Below are positions 8,399 to 17,959 of a stretch of 64,000 nucleotides of DNA, one piece after another. The stretch comes from Kaistella flava (ex Peng et al. 2021) (lineage in GTDB: Bacteria > Bacteroidota > Bacteroidia > Flavobacteriales > Weeksellaceae). The stretch is from positions 1,240,001 to 1,304,000 of the forward strand of contig NZ_CP040442.1 in assembly GCF_015191005.1 (NCBI RefSeq). The letters are read 5' to 3'. A model generated the notes under the pieces. It was given only the letters and a program-made list of their open reading frames with translations, did no database searches and was not told where the DNA came from. A program made the position numbers and the translations under genes. Positions within the stretch are counted from its first letter, which is position 1, and each line of letters begins with the position of its first letter.

Positions 8399-9049
8399 TT
8401 ATTTCTTTTTTGTAAGTTTTCTTACTTCTGGATTTACAAATTTAGAATCAATTTCATCTGTTTTTTTAATATATTTAATCAGACTGTCTTTTTGTTTTAA
8501 ATATGCATATGTATTTGCTATTTCTCCTAAAACTCTTCCATTTCTAGGCTCAATTTTCATTGCTTTTTTAAGATTTTCAAGTCGTAAGTTTAAAAATTTA
8601 GCATCTTTTGTTTTATAAAATAATTGTCCATAACTAACTGATATAGATTCGTAAACTTCAGGTTTATTTGGGTCAATTTGTATGGATTTTTTTAAGAATT
8701 TTAGTGATTCTTCAAATTTATTTGACCTTCCCAATAAATTTCCAAATCCCCAATAAATTTGTGAATTAGTATTGTCTAAAAGCCACGCTTGATTAAATCT
8801 TTTCATAGATGTTTCGTTGTCATTGTCATAAAAATATTCCCAACCTTTTGAAACATAATATTCTGATGCTTTTTTACTATCTCCAAATTTTTTTTCTGAT
8901 TCTAAAATAAAATTTTTATCAGAGTCAATTTGTTGTTTACATTTTTTTACTTCTCCATACATTGGCAATAAATTAATTCCTTGTGGACAATCTTCTTGAC
9001 CTTTACAACTAAATTGACAAATAATAATTAAAAATAATATTTTTTTCAT
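8399..9049 (-). CDS. TPR-containing lipoprotein (216 aa)
   Basis: The N-terminus MKKILFLIIICQFSCKGQE is a lipoprotein signal (cysteine 15). TPR helices follow between about residues 65 and 200 (YWGFGNLLGRSNKFEESLKF, VYESISVSYGQL, GEIANTYAYLKQ). It is probably a periplasmic or outer-membrane scaffold. It ends KLTKKK immediately beside the cassette boundary. It is a second TPR protein in the array but not an obvious duplicate of the first. Confidence 0.8.
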   Translation of the reverse strand: MKKILFLIIICQFSCKGQEDCPQGINLLPMYGEVKKCKQQIDSDKNFILESEKKFGDSKKASEYYVSKGWEYFYDNDNETSMKRFNQAWLLDNTNSQIYWGFGNLLGRSNKFEESLKFLKKSIQIDPNKPEVYESISVSYGQLFYKTKDAKFLNLRLENLKKAMKIEPRNGRVLGEIANTYAYLKQKDSLIKYIKKTDEIDSKFVNPEVRKLTKKK

Positions 9050-9086
9050 GCGATGATTTTCTTTTAGTACAGGTTTTTATAAATGT

Positions 9087-9220
9087 CTGCTAACGGTTGG
9101 GTATTTCTGTTGGCGGGGACTTTTTATAACAAGTCTTGGTAAATATAACAAATTGAACAACTAGCGAAAATCTTTATGATAGGAACTTCCGACCCGCTAA
9201 TAGAAATACCGTGTTAGCAG
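9087..9220 (-). repeat. attC-like site 11 (family I)
   Basis: Left boundary GTCTGCTAAC, right boundary GTTAGCAGAAG. Confidence 0.88.
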
Positions 9221-9227
9221 AAGTTTT

Positions 9228-9776
9228 TTATAATTCTTCTGTAAGTTCATTTAGAATTTTCAAGTTTGCATTATTATTAGTTTTACTTTTTGCAATATTC
9301 AAAATATTAGACAAATAATTTTTATTAAATTTACTAATTACCTGATCAAAATTTAAGTTTTTAAATTTACCATTTGAGTCAAATATTAGAACATTCGTGT
9401 GAAAGGCATTAAATTCTGATACTTCAGACTTTTGATTCATCATAACTTTTGACCTATTTTTAATGTCAGTAATTTCAATTTCTGTTAATTTTGCACTAAA
9501 AGGAGATATATAATTTTGATTATCGTATTCTGCACTTTCTTTTTTATAATTTTCAAATCCAATTTCGGAACTAAATGTTTCCATAGTTGGAGGAGGATAT
9601 GGAGTAGGACCGTAATTTTTTGTATTATAAAAATAAATTCTTTTTTCATTCAAATCTGTAACGATTTCAATCTGATATTTGTTGTCGTAATAAGCAACCT
9701 TGACAAGTTTAATATCTTGTTTGTTATCAAAACAAGATATTAAAAATAGTATTAAAACAAATTGTAAATATTTCAC
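9228..9776 (-). CDS. Cassette-encoded lipoprotein (182 aa)
   Basis: Lipoprotein signal MKYLQFVLILFLISCFDNK with cysteine 15. The mature part has a proline run (YGPTPYPPPTME) similar in style to the proline run of the lipoprotein at 4005-4580. No family is recognised. It is the last protein-coding cassette before three gene-less cassettes. Confidence 0.75.
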   Translation of the reverse strand: MKYLQFVLILFLISCFDNKQDIKLVKVAYYDNKYQIEIVTDLNEKRIYFYNTKNYGPTPYPPPTMETFSSEIGFENYKKESAEYDNQNYISPFSAKLTEIEITDIKNRSKVMMNQKSEVSEFNAFHTNVLIFDSNGKFKNLNFDQVISKFNKNYLSNILNIAKSKTNNNANLKILNELTEEL

Positions 9777-9792
9777 GATTTTTTTAAATTTC

Positions 9793-9922
9793 TGCTAACG
9801 TTTGGGTATTTCTGCAGGCGGGATAAAAATACGAAAACTTTCTATTAGCAAGAAACTTACTTAATCGCAAAAATCTTCGATTAAAAACTTCTTTCCCGCT
9901 TGCAGAAATACCGTGTTAGCAA
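9793..9922 (-). repeat. attC-like site 12 (family III)
   Basis: Left boundary CTGCTAAC, right boundary GTTAGCAA. Arms GGGTATTTCTGCAGGCGGG and CCCGCTTGCAGAAATACC pair almost perfectly. Confidence 0.88.
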
Positions 9923-10378
9923 TTGCGCCTATTTCCAATCTCTAAACAGTTTTCTTTGAATTTTCCATCCATTATTTTATGGTTAAAACTCTAATTTTTT
10001 TTAATTATTCATTCAGTTTTGCGCAATAACTTTACAGTTTTCTGGTCTGTCTACTTGCAAAAATATTTATTTTCAGTTCAAATTTTATTCACAAAGTTGG
10101 TGCGCAAAGTTTGGTTCAATATTTTATTCCGGCGCAATCTCTTGTCTAAAATAGAACAAATCTGGCTTGAACAGTTAGTAATAAAAGTCGTTGATAATTT
10201 TGTCTAATTCACGCTTTTGGAATGTTTGGTGGATTTTTCAGAATCAATAATAGAAACAGAATTTAGACCTTTTGCGCAAAGAAAATTTGGTCTGAATTCA
10301 GTTTCTTTAAAGTTCAAATTTTGATAATTTCAGAACCGCTTATTTGATGCAAAATTTTCTATGGCGTTGTTGCTAACG
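9916..10378. other. Gene-less cassette 1 of a tandem triplet
   Basis: Bounded by GTTAGCAA and TTGCTAAC, but no convincing reading frame on the coding strand. A 62-codon plus-strand frame exists here and in cassette 3 but is destroyed by indels in cassette 2, so it is probably not coding. TTTGCGCAA-like words recur. It could carry a small RNA or be a dead cassette. Confidence 0.6.
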
Positions 10379-10500
10379 TTTGGGTATTTCTGCAGGCGGG
10401 ATAAAAATACGAAAACTTTCTATTAGCAAGAAACTTACTTAATCGCAAAAATTTTCGATTAAAAACTTCCTTCCCGCTTGCAGAAATACCATGTTAGCAA
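10371..10500 (-). repeat. attC-like site 13 (family III)
   Basis: Left boundary TTGCTAAC, right boundary GTTAGCAA (preceded by CCAT instead of CCGT). Confidence 0.87.
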
Positions 10501-10955
10501 CTGCGCCTATTTCCAATCTCTAAACAGTTTTTTTTTGAATTTTCCATCCATTATTTTATGGTTAAAACTCTAATTTTTTTTTAATTATTCAAACAGTTTT
10601 CCGCAATAATTTTACAGTTTTTTTTAGTCTGTCTATTTGCGAAAATATTTATTTTTAGTTCCGTCTTTATTTACAAAGTTGGTGCACAAAGTTTGGTTCA
10701 ATATTTTATTCCGGCGCAATCTCTTGTCTAAAATAGAACAAATTTGGCTTGAACAGTTAGTAATAAAAGTCGTTGATAATTTTGTCTAATTCAGCGCTTT
10801 TGGAATATTTGGTAGATTTTTCAGAATCAATAATAGAAACAGAATTTAGACCTTTTGCGCAAAGAAAATTTGGTCTGAATTCAGTTTCTTTAAAGTTCGA
10901 ATTTTGATAATTTCAGAACCGCTTATTTGATGCGAAATTTTCTATGGCGTTGTTG
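10494..10955. other. Gene-less cassette 2 of a tandem triplet
   Basis: The same cassette as its neighbours but clearly diverged by scattered substitutions and indels in the middle (about 10,580-10,680). Boundaries GTTAGCAA and TTGCTAAC are kept, so recombination-site function outlasts the rest. Confidence 0.6.
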
Positions 10956-11083
10956 CTAACGTTTGGGTATTTCTGCAGGCGGGATAAAAATACGAAAACT
11001 TTCTATTAGCAAGAAACTTACTTAATCGCAAAAATCTTCGATTAAAAACTTCTTTCCCGCTTGCAGAAATACCGTGTTAGCAA
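10954..11083 (-). repeat. attC-like site 14 (family III)
   Basis: Left boundary TTGCTAAC, right boundary GTTAGCAA. Practically identical to site 12. Confidence 0.88.
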
Positions 11084-11538
11084 TTGCGCCTATTTCCAAT
11101 CTCTAAACAGTTTTCTTTGAATTTTCCATCCATTATTTTATGGTTAAAACTCTAATTTTTTTTAATTATTCATTCAGTTTTGCGCAATAACTTTACAGTT
11201 TTCTGGTCTGTCTACTTGCAAAAATATTTATTTTCAGTTCAAATTTTATTCACAAAGTTGGTGCGCAAAGTTTGGTTCAATATTTTATTCCGGCGCAATC
11301 TCTTGTCTAAAATAGAACAAATCTGGCTTGAACAGTTAGTAATAAAAGTCGTTGATAATTTTGTCTAATTCACGCTTTTGGAATGTTTGGTGGATTTTTC
11401 AGAATCAATAATAGAAACAGAATTTAGACCTTTTGCGCAAAGAAAATTTGGTCTGAATTCAGTTTCTTTAAAGTTCAAATTTTGATAATTTCAGAACCGC
11501 TTATTTGATGCAAAATTTTCTATGGCGTTGTTGCTAAC
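11077..11538. other. Gene-less cassette 3 of a tandem triplet
   Basis: Almost identical to cassette 1 (9916-10378) over its whole length, while cassette 2 between them differs. This fits duplication of a two-cassette block or repeated capture of the same cassette. No coding frame on the cassette strand. Confidence 0.6.
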
Positions 11539-11661
11539 GTCCGGGTATTTCTGCAGGCGGGGCTTAATATAACCACCTTTTCTATTTACGAATGTAGTGA
11601 AAACATCTAAAATCTTCAACTAAAAACTTATTCCCCGCTTGTAGAAATATTGTGTTATGGT
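11532..11661 (-). repeat. attC-like site 15 (family III variant)
   Basis: Left boundary TTGCTAAC, right boundary GTTATGGTTA, which pairs with TAACCATAAC over 10 bases. Arms CGGGTATTTCTGCAGGCGGG and CCCCGCTTGTAGAAATATT. The inner segment differs from other family III members. Confidence 0.82.
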
Positions 11662-11777
11662 TAGTATTTCTTCTCCAATAAGTTTTTTGTTAGGCTGAAA
11701 TTTTTAGTCAGTTCAATAATTTTTTAGAAAGAGTAGTAGTTTCCATTATTCAATATGATCATGATTAATATTTTAAG

Positions 11778-11900
11778 TCAGTTTCGCAATTCAAGATAAA
11801 GTTTTGAAGTGTAGTTTTTTCCACTATTCACTGTAAATTTCCATTCTTTAAATTTCCAACCGTAATTATTTTCCTTTTTGTCAAAAGTGTAATTCAGCAT
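11778..11900 (-). CDS. Possible 40-aa cassette peptide
   Basis: Within cassette 11,655-11,984 a minus-strand ATG opens a 40-codon frame that reads like real protein: it starts MLNYTFDKKE, has GWKFKEWKFTV and ends LYLELRN. The start sits near the upstream end of the cassette, as in other cassettes, but about 120 bp separate its stop from the attC. No family is recognised. It could instead be a truncated gene. Confidence 0.4.
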   Translation of the reverse strand: MLNYTFDKKENNYGWKFKEWKFTVNSGKNYTSKLYLELRN

Positions 11901-11976
11901 ATTTTAAGAATTTTGAATAAAAATCAAGTTTTAAAACTCAAAAAAAAATTTCTAAAAAAGCGGCCTTGAAATATTA

Positions 11977-12111
11977 ACCATAACGGTTGGGTATTTCTGT
12001 TGGCGGGGACTTTTTAAAACAGGTCTTTGTAAATATAACATATTGAACAATTAGCGAAAATTTTGATGATAGGAACTTCCGCCCCGCTAATAGAAATACC
12101 GTGTTGCCCGC
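11977..12111 (-). repeat. attC-like site 16 (family I)
   Basis: Left boundary AACCATAAC, right boundary GTTGCCCGC, pairing with GCGGGCAAC of the next cassette. Confidence 0.88.
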
Positions 12112-12118
12112 AGTATTT

Positions 12119-12574
12119 TTATTTAACTAATAATTTTTCTGGAACTTGGTAACTCGCAGCATATATTAAATTCTTTTTGTCCTTTTTAAATTCTGTAAAT
12201 GCTTTTCTATACCATTTTGGGTCAGTTGCTTCCATATTGAAATCCTCAAATACTTTAACTCCATAAAAATCTTCGTCCAACCATGGTTCAATTCCCATAA
12301 TTCCAATTCCAAGTTTTTCAACGCGGTCAAGTACGATTTCAAAATCAGATTCTGAGAAATAATATATTGATTCCGAGTCGAATCCTGAGTTCAGGTTTTT
12401 AAGTCCGGTAAACACGTTAATTTTTAAAAACTCCATTTTTTTCATTTGGTCTTTTTCTTCGTAATTTCCTAATCCCGATTCAACTTTCTCAAAAGTTTTC
12501 TGTTCAGTTTTCTGTTTAAGGTCACAACTCAACATCAAAATTGCGATTGTTAAAATTTGAGACAGTTTTTTCAT
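12119..12574 (-). CDS. Cassette-encoded lipoprotein (151 aa)
   Basis: The true start is taken as the ATG of MKKLSQILTIAILMLSCDLK, a lipoprotein signal with cysteine 17. Residues further upstream are translation of the attC repeat. The mature domain contains VFTGLKNLNSGFDSESIYYF and ends QVPEKLLVK. No family is recognised. Single gene of cassette 12,105-12,586. Confidence 0.75.
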   Translation of the reverse strand: MKKLSQILTIAILMLSCDLKQKTEQKTFEKVESGLGNYEEKDQMKKMEFLKINVFTGLKNLNSGFDSESIYYFSESDFEIVLDRVEKLGIGIMGIEPWLDEDFYGVKVFEDFNMEATDPKWYRKAFTEFKKDKKNLIYAASYQVPEKLLVK

Positions 12575-12578
12575 ATTG

Positions 12579-12713
12579 CGGGCAACGGTTGGGTATTTCT
12601 GTTGGCGGGGACTTTTTATAACAAGTCTTTGTAAATATAATAAATTGAACAATTAGCGAAAATCTTTATGATATAAACTTCCGACCCGCTAATAGAAATA
12701 CCGTGTTAGCGGT
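12579..12713 (-). repeat. attC-like site 17 (family I)
   Basis: Left boundary GCGGGCAAC, right boundary GTTAGCGGTAG. The partner boundary of this cassette is missing because the cassette is disrupted (see 12,761-15,417). Confidence 0.87.
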
Positions 12714-12760
12714 AGTTTTATTTAAAATATTGTTTTTTTCAAGTTCCGCTCTGGTTAAAC

Positions 12761-12911
12761 TTATGATTTTTTAACTGTCGTAATTGTAAATATAGAATTG
12801 TGTTTTTCAGTTTTTTCTTTAATAATATTTCGAACACTTATAGTTAAAATATTTTCATTTATTTTTAGATTTTTTTCGCTTCCGTTTACATTATTGTGTA
12901 GTTGCTTTATG
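12761..12911 (-). pseudogene. 3' remnant of a cassette gene
   Basis: A minus-strand frame with no start encodes about 50 residues ending FTITTVKKS and a TAA stop, at the usual distance from an attC. It is cut off exactly at the 64-bp perfect palindrome at 12,911. The 5' part of the gene is gone from this place. The product is unknown. Confidence 0.6.
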
Positions 12912-12974
12912 GATGTACTAATTTAGCGTCCAGTTTTATGCTTAACTCTAACTGGACGCTAAATTAGTACATCC
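12911..12974. repeat. Perfect inverted repeat, 25-bp arms, 14-bp loop
   Basis: Arm 12,911-12,935 begins GGATGTACTAATTTAGCGTC. Arm 12,950-12,974 is its exact reverse complement. The palindrome lies at the break point of a truncated gene, so it looks like a miniature mobile element or two abutted IS ends rather than a normal terminator. Confidence 0.75.
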
Positions 12975-13049
12975 AGAGTTTGATCCCTAGATCTGCTAAA
13001 TCTATATTCGTCATCATTAATACTGTGGTATATATGATAGAATTACATA

Positions 13050-13994
13050 TTAATCTTGGATAGTTTTAAATCCATTTACATTTATCAATTTACCTGATTT
13101 ACCACTTATAACCAAACCAATTCCATATTCCACAGTCCAAATAGGTTGTCTTTTTTCGCTAAAGAGTTTTTCAAATTCTATGTTTTTTTTATTATTTTTA
13201 ATATCCTTTTGGAATGTAATCAATAATTCATCTAAATATTTTAAAGCCACATCAATATCTTCATTCGTAACAATATAGCCAGACCCAATATCTTTTCCTT
13301 TAAGATTTTTGACTTTATCTTGTTGAATTTGAATCGCTTGCAAAAACAATTGTGGTAAAATTTTCAATAATTTTTCATCAGTAACAGTAAATTCTTTGTC
13401 CCAATCAGTATATCTGCTTTTTTCTCCATCATAAAATAAACTTTCCCCGACAAAAACATTGCTCATTAAAGTATCTTGTGTATAATATGAACATTTTCTA
13501 GGATTTCCGGAATACATTTCCGTTCTTTTGTATCTCCCATCAGGTGAAATTTCTATACTTATATCTTCGTTTCCGTAAAAATGGACTGTTTCTAAACGCT
13601 TGTCATTTTTAAAAATTTCAAGGTAGTATAATACTTTTGCTGAGGTAGATGGAGAGTTTCCATATATTTTGAAATTATTATATTTTAAAAAGTATTGGTA
13701 TCTATATCTTTGCTCCATATTATTAAATTCAATCTTATTGATGTTTTTTATGCCTTCAGAAATAGCAATACTGTCTAATTTATCCTTAAGAAAAAAAGAG
13801 TTGTAAGAATTTCTGTATATTACTAATGAAGAATCTGAACGTAATTGTTTCAAATAAAGTTTTTTTATATTAATATATTCCTTATAATTTTCATCAGAAC
13901 AACTTTTTCCAAAAATATTTTTAATCGATTTATACTCTTGACTATATGACAAAATATGAATAAAGAGAAAAGATATTATCAATAGTTTTTTCAT
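13050..13994 (-). CDS. Exported protein of unknown function (314 aa)
   Basis: A signal peptide (MKKLLIISFLFIHILSYSQ) precedes a mostly beta-rich protein with VHFYGNEDISIEISPDGRYK in the middle and GYIVTNEDIDVALKYLDELL near the end. No family is recognised. Its ATG overlaps the stop of the upstream broken gene (TAATG), so the two were probably translationally coupled. The region lies inside a disrupted cassette and may be foreign to the array. Confidence 0.7.
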   Translation of the reverse strand: MKKLLIISFLFIHILSYSQEYKSIKNIFGKSCSDENYKEYINIKKLYLKQLRSDSSLVIYRNSYNSFFLKDKLDSIAISEGIKNINKIEFNNMEQRYRYQYFLKYNNFKIYGNSPSTSAKVLYYLEIFKNDKRLETVHFYGNEDISIEISPDGRYKRTEMYSGNPRKCSYYTQDTLMSNVFVGESLFYDGEKSRYTDWDKEFTVTDEKLLKILPQLFLQAIQIQQDKVKNLKGKDIGSGYIVTNEDIDVALKYLDELLITFQKDIKNNKKNIEFEKLFSEKRQPIWTVEYGIGLVISGKSGKLINVNGFKTIQD

Positions 13995-14505
13995 TACTCT
14001 TTAATTAGCTTTGTATTACCATAATCTATATTCCATATTTTCTTCATTTTCCACTTCCAGATCAGTTTCCGTAATTTGTCTTCGCCATAAGGTTTAAATT
14101 GGAAATAATCCATCACATTATCTGTAGGAAATGGTGAGGGATTAGGAATAATTGATCCCAAGACTAACCAAGCTATTTGAAACGTATATTCGCTACTCAC
14201 ATCTAAATTTTCTAGCTGGTTCGTAGTTTTTTTATAATATTTTCCAATGTTAATATTTATTTCTCGGTGTTCAAATGCTGATCTTCATCACTCTTTCTGA
14301 AAAAGACTCTACTTTCTTGCGCGCCACTATTGTCATCAAAACTAGGATGAGCAACTTTATAGTAGGGAGGTGACAATTCAGGATCAACATTTCTAGTGTT
14401 TTTTCTTGCAAATTCTAATAACCCCACATCTATAACTCCAATTACGACATTGTTTCCTGTTACATTTTGCGGTAGTTGGATTAATCTTTTGTGTCAGTTT
14501 CTCAT
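13994..14505 (-). pseudogene. Broken gene, about 170 codons, unknown product
   Basis: Two frames join into one protein if one A is added to an A run near 14,260. The upstream part has NVVIGVIDVGLLEFARKN and VFFRKSDEDQHLN, and the downstream part has FQIAWLVLGSIIPNPSPF. Codon 4 after the likely ATG (14,505) is TGA, so it is broken at two places unless it starts elsewhere. It ends TAATG, overlapping the next gene. No family is recognised. Confidence 0.5.
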
Positions 14506-14523
14506 TATGCTATGTTTTCAGTT

Positions 14524-15270
14524 TTATTCATCATCCTTTATTTCAATCCACTTTTTATTAACGTATTGGTATTTTTTTTCAACACGATATTGTTTTAATA
14601 ACGCACCATCACCATACGCATATTCTACATTTACAATATTTCCTAATTCATTAGTAAAAGAAAGGAATAATTGATTATAATTCTCTTCCTCATTATCTAA
14701 AACCAATTTTTCTTGTTTCTCATATGCGAAATAGTGAAATTTTTCTTGATGACTACGTGAATCTTTAAAAATTCCTTCTTTTTGTTTTCTAGTATGTTCT
14801 ATAAAGTGATTTAAACCAATGACGAAAAATGTATTTGTTTTGTCATAAATAAAACTAGTAGCAATCTTTGGGATTAGATTTTTTTTATACTTTTTCACGA
14901 TAAACTCGATATTTTTTTTGTTCCAGAATATCGTGTCATTATAATTAGGGTTTTTCGATTTTTGGTCAAATTCACAAGTTTTCATTGGATGATAATCCAT
15001 TGGATTAAATTCTCTTTTTATTGAAGTAATATAAAAAATCAGATTAGCCTTCTTTAAACTATCCCATTGTATATCATTAATAATTTTTTCTGTTAGTTTT
15101 TTATAATTCACATGTCTTGCTTCCTTCCTTAATTTTAAATACAAAATAGAATCATCTTTATAAGCAATGCTACAAATAGAATCATAATGTTTTTGTGATC
15201 TTTGCCCAAAACCAAGCACAAATAGGAAAACGGGAATAAGTTTTATTACTTTATGGTGCCAATTTCTCAT
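14524..15270 (-). CDS. Exported hypothetical protein (248 aa)
   Basis: The start MRNWHHKVIKLIPVFLFVLG gives a signal peptide. An in-frame ATG 24 bp further upstream is possible. The mature protein is lysine-rich with FIYDKTNTFFVIGLNHFIEH and a C-terminal VEYAYGDGALLKQYR. The function is unknown. It lies in the non-cassette-like segment between the palindrome and the truncated attC. Confidence 0.65.
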   Translation of the reverse strand: MRNWHHKVIKLIPVFLFVLGFGQRSQKHYDSICSIAYKDDSILYLKLRKEARHVNYKKLTEKIINDIQWDSLKKANLIFYITSIKREFNPMDYHPMKTCEFDQKSKNPNYNDTIFWNKKNIEFIVKKYKKNLIPKIATSFIYDKTNTFFVIGLNHFIEHTRKQKEGIFKDSRSHQEKFHYFAYEKQEKLVLDNEEENYNQLFLSFTNELGNIVNVEYAYGDGALLKQYRVEKKYQYVNKKWIEIKDDE

Positions 15271-15340
15271 TTTTAAGATTATAATAGTATTCATATTTAT
15301 CTAAGATTCCGAGTCCAATTCCAAAATTATCTATTACAGG

Positions 15341-15417
15341 ATATAACAAATTGAACAATTAGCGAAAATCTTTATGATATAAACTGCTGACCCGCTAATA
15401 TAAATACCGTCTTAGCG
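15341..15417 (-). repeat. attC-like site 18 (family I, truncated)
   Basis: Only the right half remains, from ATATAACAAATTGAACAATT to CCCGCTAATATAAATACC. The boundary reads CTTAGCGG instead of GTTAGCGG. The left half is replaced by unrelated DNA, marking the right edge of the 12.9-15.3 kb disruption. Confidence 0.75.
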
Positions 15418-15935
15418 GAAGTTTTTTAGTAATGTCTTTCTTTTTTGGAAAATAGTTATCGAATTTTTGTCTTCAAATATTAATTTGTCTCCTTCTATTT
15501 TTCCTTTTGAAATTTCCTTTGTATAATATTTGGTGTAATCTCCTCTGAGTGGATAAAATTTTTCCAAATAAATTTTGTAATCTACTATTTTATATTTACC
15601 ACCGTAATAAACAGAATTTTTATCTCTATTTTTATCATGATACCCGTAGTATAATAAAGATTCTCTTTTGAAAAATCCATCATTATGGAATATAATTATT
15701 CTGGGATTTTTCATTTCACTTTCATTGTAATACTGTCCTTCAAAAATTTGCATATAGTATGCGATAGTATCAATTTTTTTAGAGTTTTCATTAGAAAGCC
15801 TTTCATTAAAAGTGTATTTTGCTTTTTCGTTTAGAATTGGTTCTCCAAATTTATCTTTTTCAATTTTGTATAGATAACTACAACTAGACAAAAAAATTAG
15901 AAAACAAGAAATTAAAATTTTTTATATACTTTCAT
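15412..15935 (-). pseudogene. Lipoprotein gene with one apparent frameshift (about 174 aa)
   Basis: The downstream frame lacks a proper start, but adding one base to the T run at about 15,917-15,922 joins it to an ATG at 15,935. The result is a perfect lipoprotein signal, MKVYKKILISCFLIFLSSC. The mature part has YYGGKYKIVDYKIYLEKFYP. A one-base homopolymer error is the simplest explanation, so the gene is probably intact. Single gene of its cassette, stop within 10 bp of the attC. Confidence 0.65.
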
Positions 15936-15965
15936 ATTGATTTTTCAAGCGAGGTTTCTTAAAAT

Positions 15966-16101
15966 TACCGCTAACGATTGGGTATTTCTGTTGGCGGGGA
16001 CTTTTTATAACAAGTCTTTGTAAATATAACAAATTGATCCATTAGCGAAAATCTTTATGATAGGAACTTCCGACCCGCTAATAGAAATACCGTGTTACAG
16101 G
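15966..16101 (-). repeat. attC-like site 19 (family I)
   Basis: Left boundary ACCGCTAAC, right boundary GTTACAGGC, whose partner GCCTGTAAC is found after IS110 copy 2 at 18,210. Confidence 0.87.
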
Positions 16102-16538
16102 CAGTGCTTTTTTCTTCGATTTTTCAGTGTTAAAATTATGCTCATTATCGCATTCGTCGGTAAAGTAAAAAAAACGCAAGCAAACATGGCTTTTAACGGC
16201 CATCCAATCCCCATTTGCGAATTTCTTATTTCTTTTAGTTTCGCAAGATTCTCTAAATTAACATTTTTGTAATATTCAAATTCATTCATTCCGTTTTCAT
16301 AAAAGCCAAACTTTTGCAAAAGAAAATTGCTAGAAAATTCGGTATAATAATAGGTTACAGCAATTGTAAGGATGATGGACAGTACTAAACTTATAATGAA
16401 TGTGCTTAATATATTCAAGAACTTGTTATGGATTACGAACGTAAGTTTTTGGAAAACAAAAATGGGGCTCATAATAATTAGAAAAAAAATTATTATGGCT
16501 GGAATTCCTAGTAATATTTCCCAAGATGTTATGTTCAT
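16095..16538 (-). CDS. Cassette-encoded membrane protein (147 aa)
   Basis: Three strongly hydrophobic segments: residues about 8-30 (LLGIPAIIIFFLIIMSPIFV), 40-64 (NILSTFIISLVLSIILTI) and 112-136 (AMFACVFFTLPTNAIMSI). It is probably an inner-membrane protein. Its TAA stop lies inside the GTTACAGG boundary of the attC. The family is unknown. IS110 copy 2 sits directly upstream of the gene. Confidence 0.75.
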   Translation of the reverse strand: MNITSWEILLGIPAIIIFFLIIMSPIFVFQKLTFVIHNKFLNILSTFIISLVLSIILTIAVTYYYTEFSSNFLLQKFGFYENGMNEFEYYKNVNLENLAKLKEIRNSQMGIGWPLKAMFACVFFTLPTNAIMSIILTLKNRRKKHCL

Positions 16539-16605
16539 TGATTTGGTTTTTAGGGCCGCCTTTCTTTATAGCATTCTGACTAACGTTTTTCTTTTTTGCT
16601 CACAA

Positions 16606-17959
16606 TCAATTAGTTGCGAAATTAATTTCTTCATTAGTCAAACCAAATTTAGTAATTTGTTTTTGAATCCTTTTTACTAAGCCTAGTTTTCTTTTTTCAT
16701 CCAAAAATAAGTAGCCTTCCGGATTGACATAAGCTTGATTTTTAACGACCATATTCCAAATGATGATTGCTAATTTCCTTGCAGTTGCTGAGATTGCAGA
16801 TACTCGACCTTTTCTAAAATTGATTCGCTTGAAAAAATCCGATAATGGTGTTGAGTCTTTTAGATTACCAATCGCATTTGCTGCATTTCTTAAAGCGATT
16901 TTTAAACGGTTACTTCCTTTTGGGATCCTATTAGAAAGTATTTTACCACCACTTATTTTATTGTTTGGGGTCAGTCTCAACCAGCTTGCAAAGTGTTTTG
17001 CAGTCGGGAACTTCTTGATACCCTCTAATCCAACTTCACTCATTATTGAAAGTACGGTTGAATAGGAAACTCCTTCTATTGCCAGTAAATCTACACCTTC
17101 AAAATATTGATAGGCCATTAAATTTAAGTCGATATTTTTAGGAGTGTTTTATTAATTTTTGTGTTTTTAGGTTCAATGTGATGCTGTCTTTTATTGTCGT
17201 CTTTTCCGATTGTTGAGTTTAAGATTTTCTCAATTTCTACATCGCATTGTACAATTTTACTTTGCAAGACTTCATACATCTCAAGCTCTTGATTGAGGGC
17301 AAATAAATAATCTTCTCTACCATTAGTATGAAGTGCTTTTGAAATTTCTTCTTCTGTTTTTCTGCAATTACCGTGTCTTAATTCGGCTAATTTTAAAGGA
17401 TCTTTTCTCCGTTGCAAATCGCATGAATGATGAGTAATCCAGTTAAACCACAGATGTCATTAACAACAACATCTAATCGAAGGTTTAATAACCGTAAATA
17501 TTTTTGCATTTTTTTTGAAGTGCTTGCTGCAGAATCTAATAAATTTGCACGATGACGACAGTAGGTTCTGAGCTTCTCTGTAATTTCATCTGGAAGGAAA
17601 CTACCTGTTAAAAGGCCTATACTGTGTAGTTTTTGAATCCATTGACAATCTTGAACATCTGTTTTTCTGCCTTTAATATTCTTAGTGAATTTGCCATTAC
17701 ACAAAATCACTTGGAATCCATCAGCCAATAAAATAGCATAAAGTGCTTGCCAATAAGTTCCTGTACTTTCCATTGCAACGGTTTGAATGTCTTTTTCTTT
17801 GAGCCAATTTGAGAGATTTTTTAAGTCCTCATTAAAAACACCAAACTCTTTAATATCTTCCTCTTTTTGGCCAACCGCAACCCAGTGAGATCGGCTACCA
17901 ATATCAATTCCTGCAGCATTTGAATTGATAATTTCCATTGAAATTTTGTTCTCATTCAT
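16606..17959 (-). pseudogene. IS110-family transposase, copy 2 (frameshifted)
   Basis: Frames 17,393-17,959, 17,124-17,417 and 16,606-17,118. Here the MQKYL junction is intact (eight T in the run), but GEK/DPLKL and the linker are shifted as in copy 1. DEDD residues are present. Confidence 0.85.

Noticed and set aside
10019..11368. 62-codon plus-strand frame in gene-less cassettes 1 and 3
   Set aside because: It is on the wrong strand for cassette genes and is destroyed by indels in the middle copy.
848..17417. Programmed frameshifting to make the IS110 transposase
   Set aside because: Frame breaks differ between copies and are absent at the same places in copies 4 and 5. IS110 transposases are single-frame, so run-length errors explain it better.
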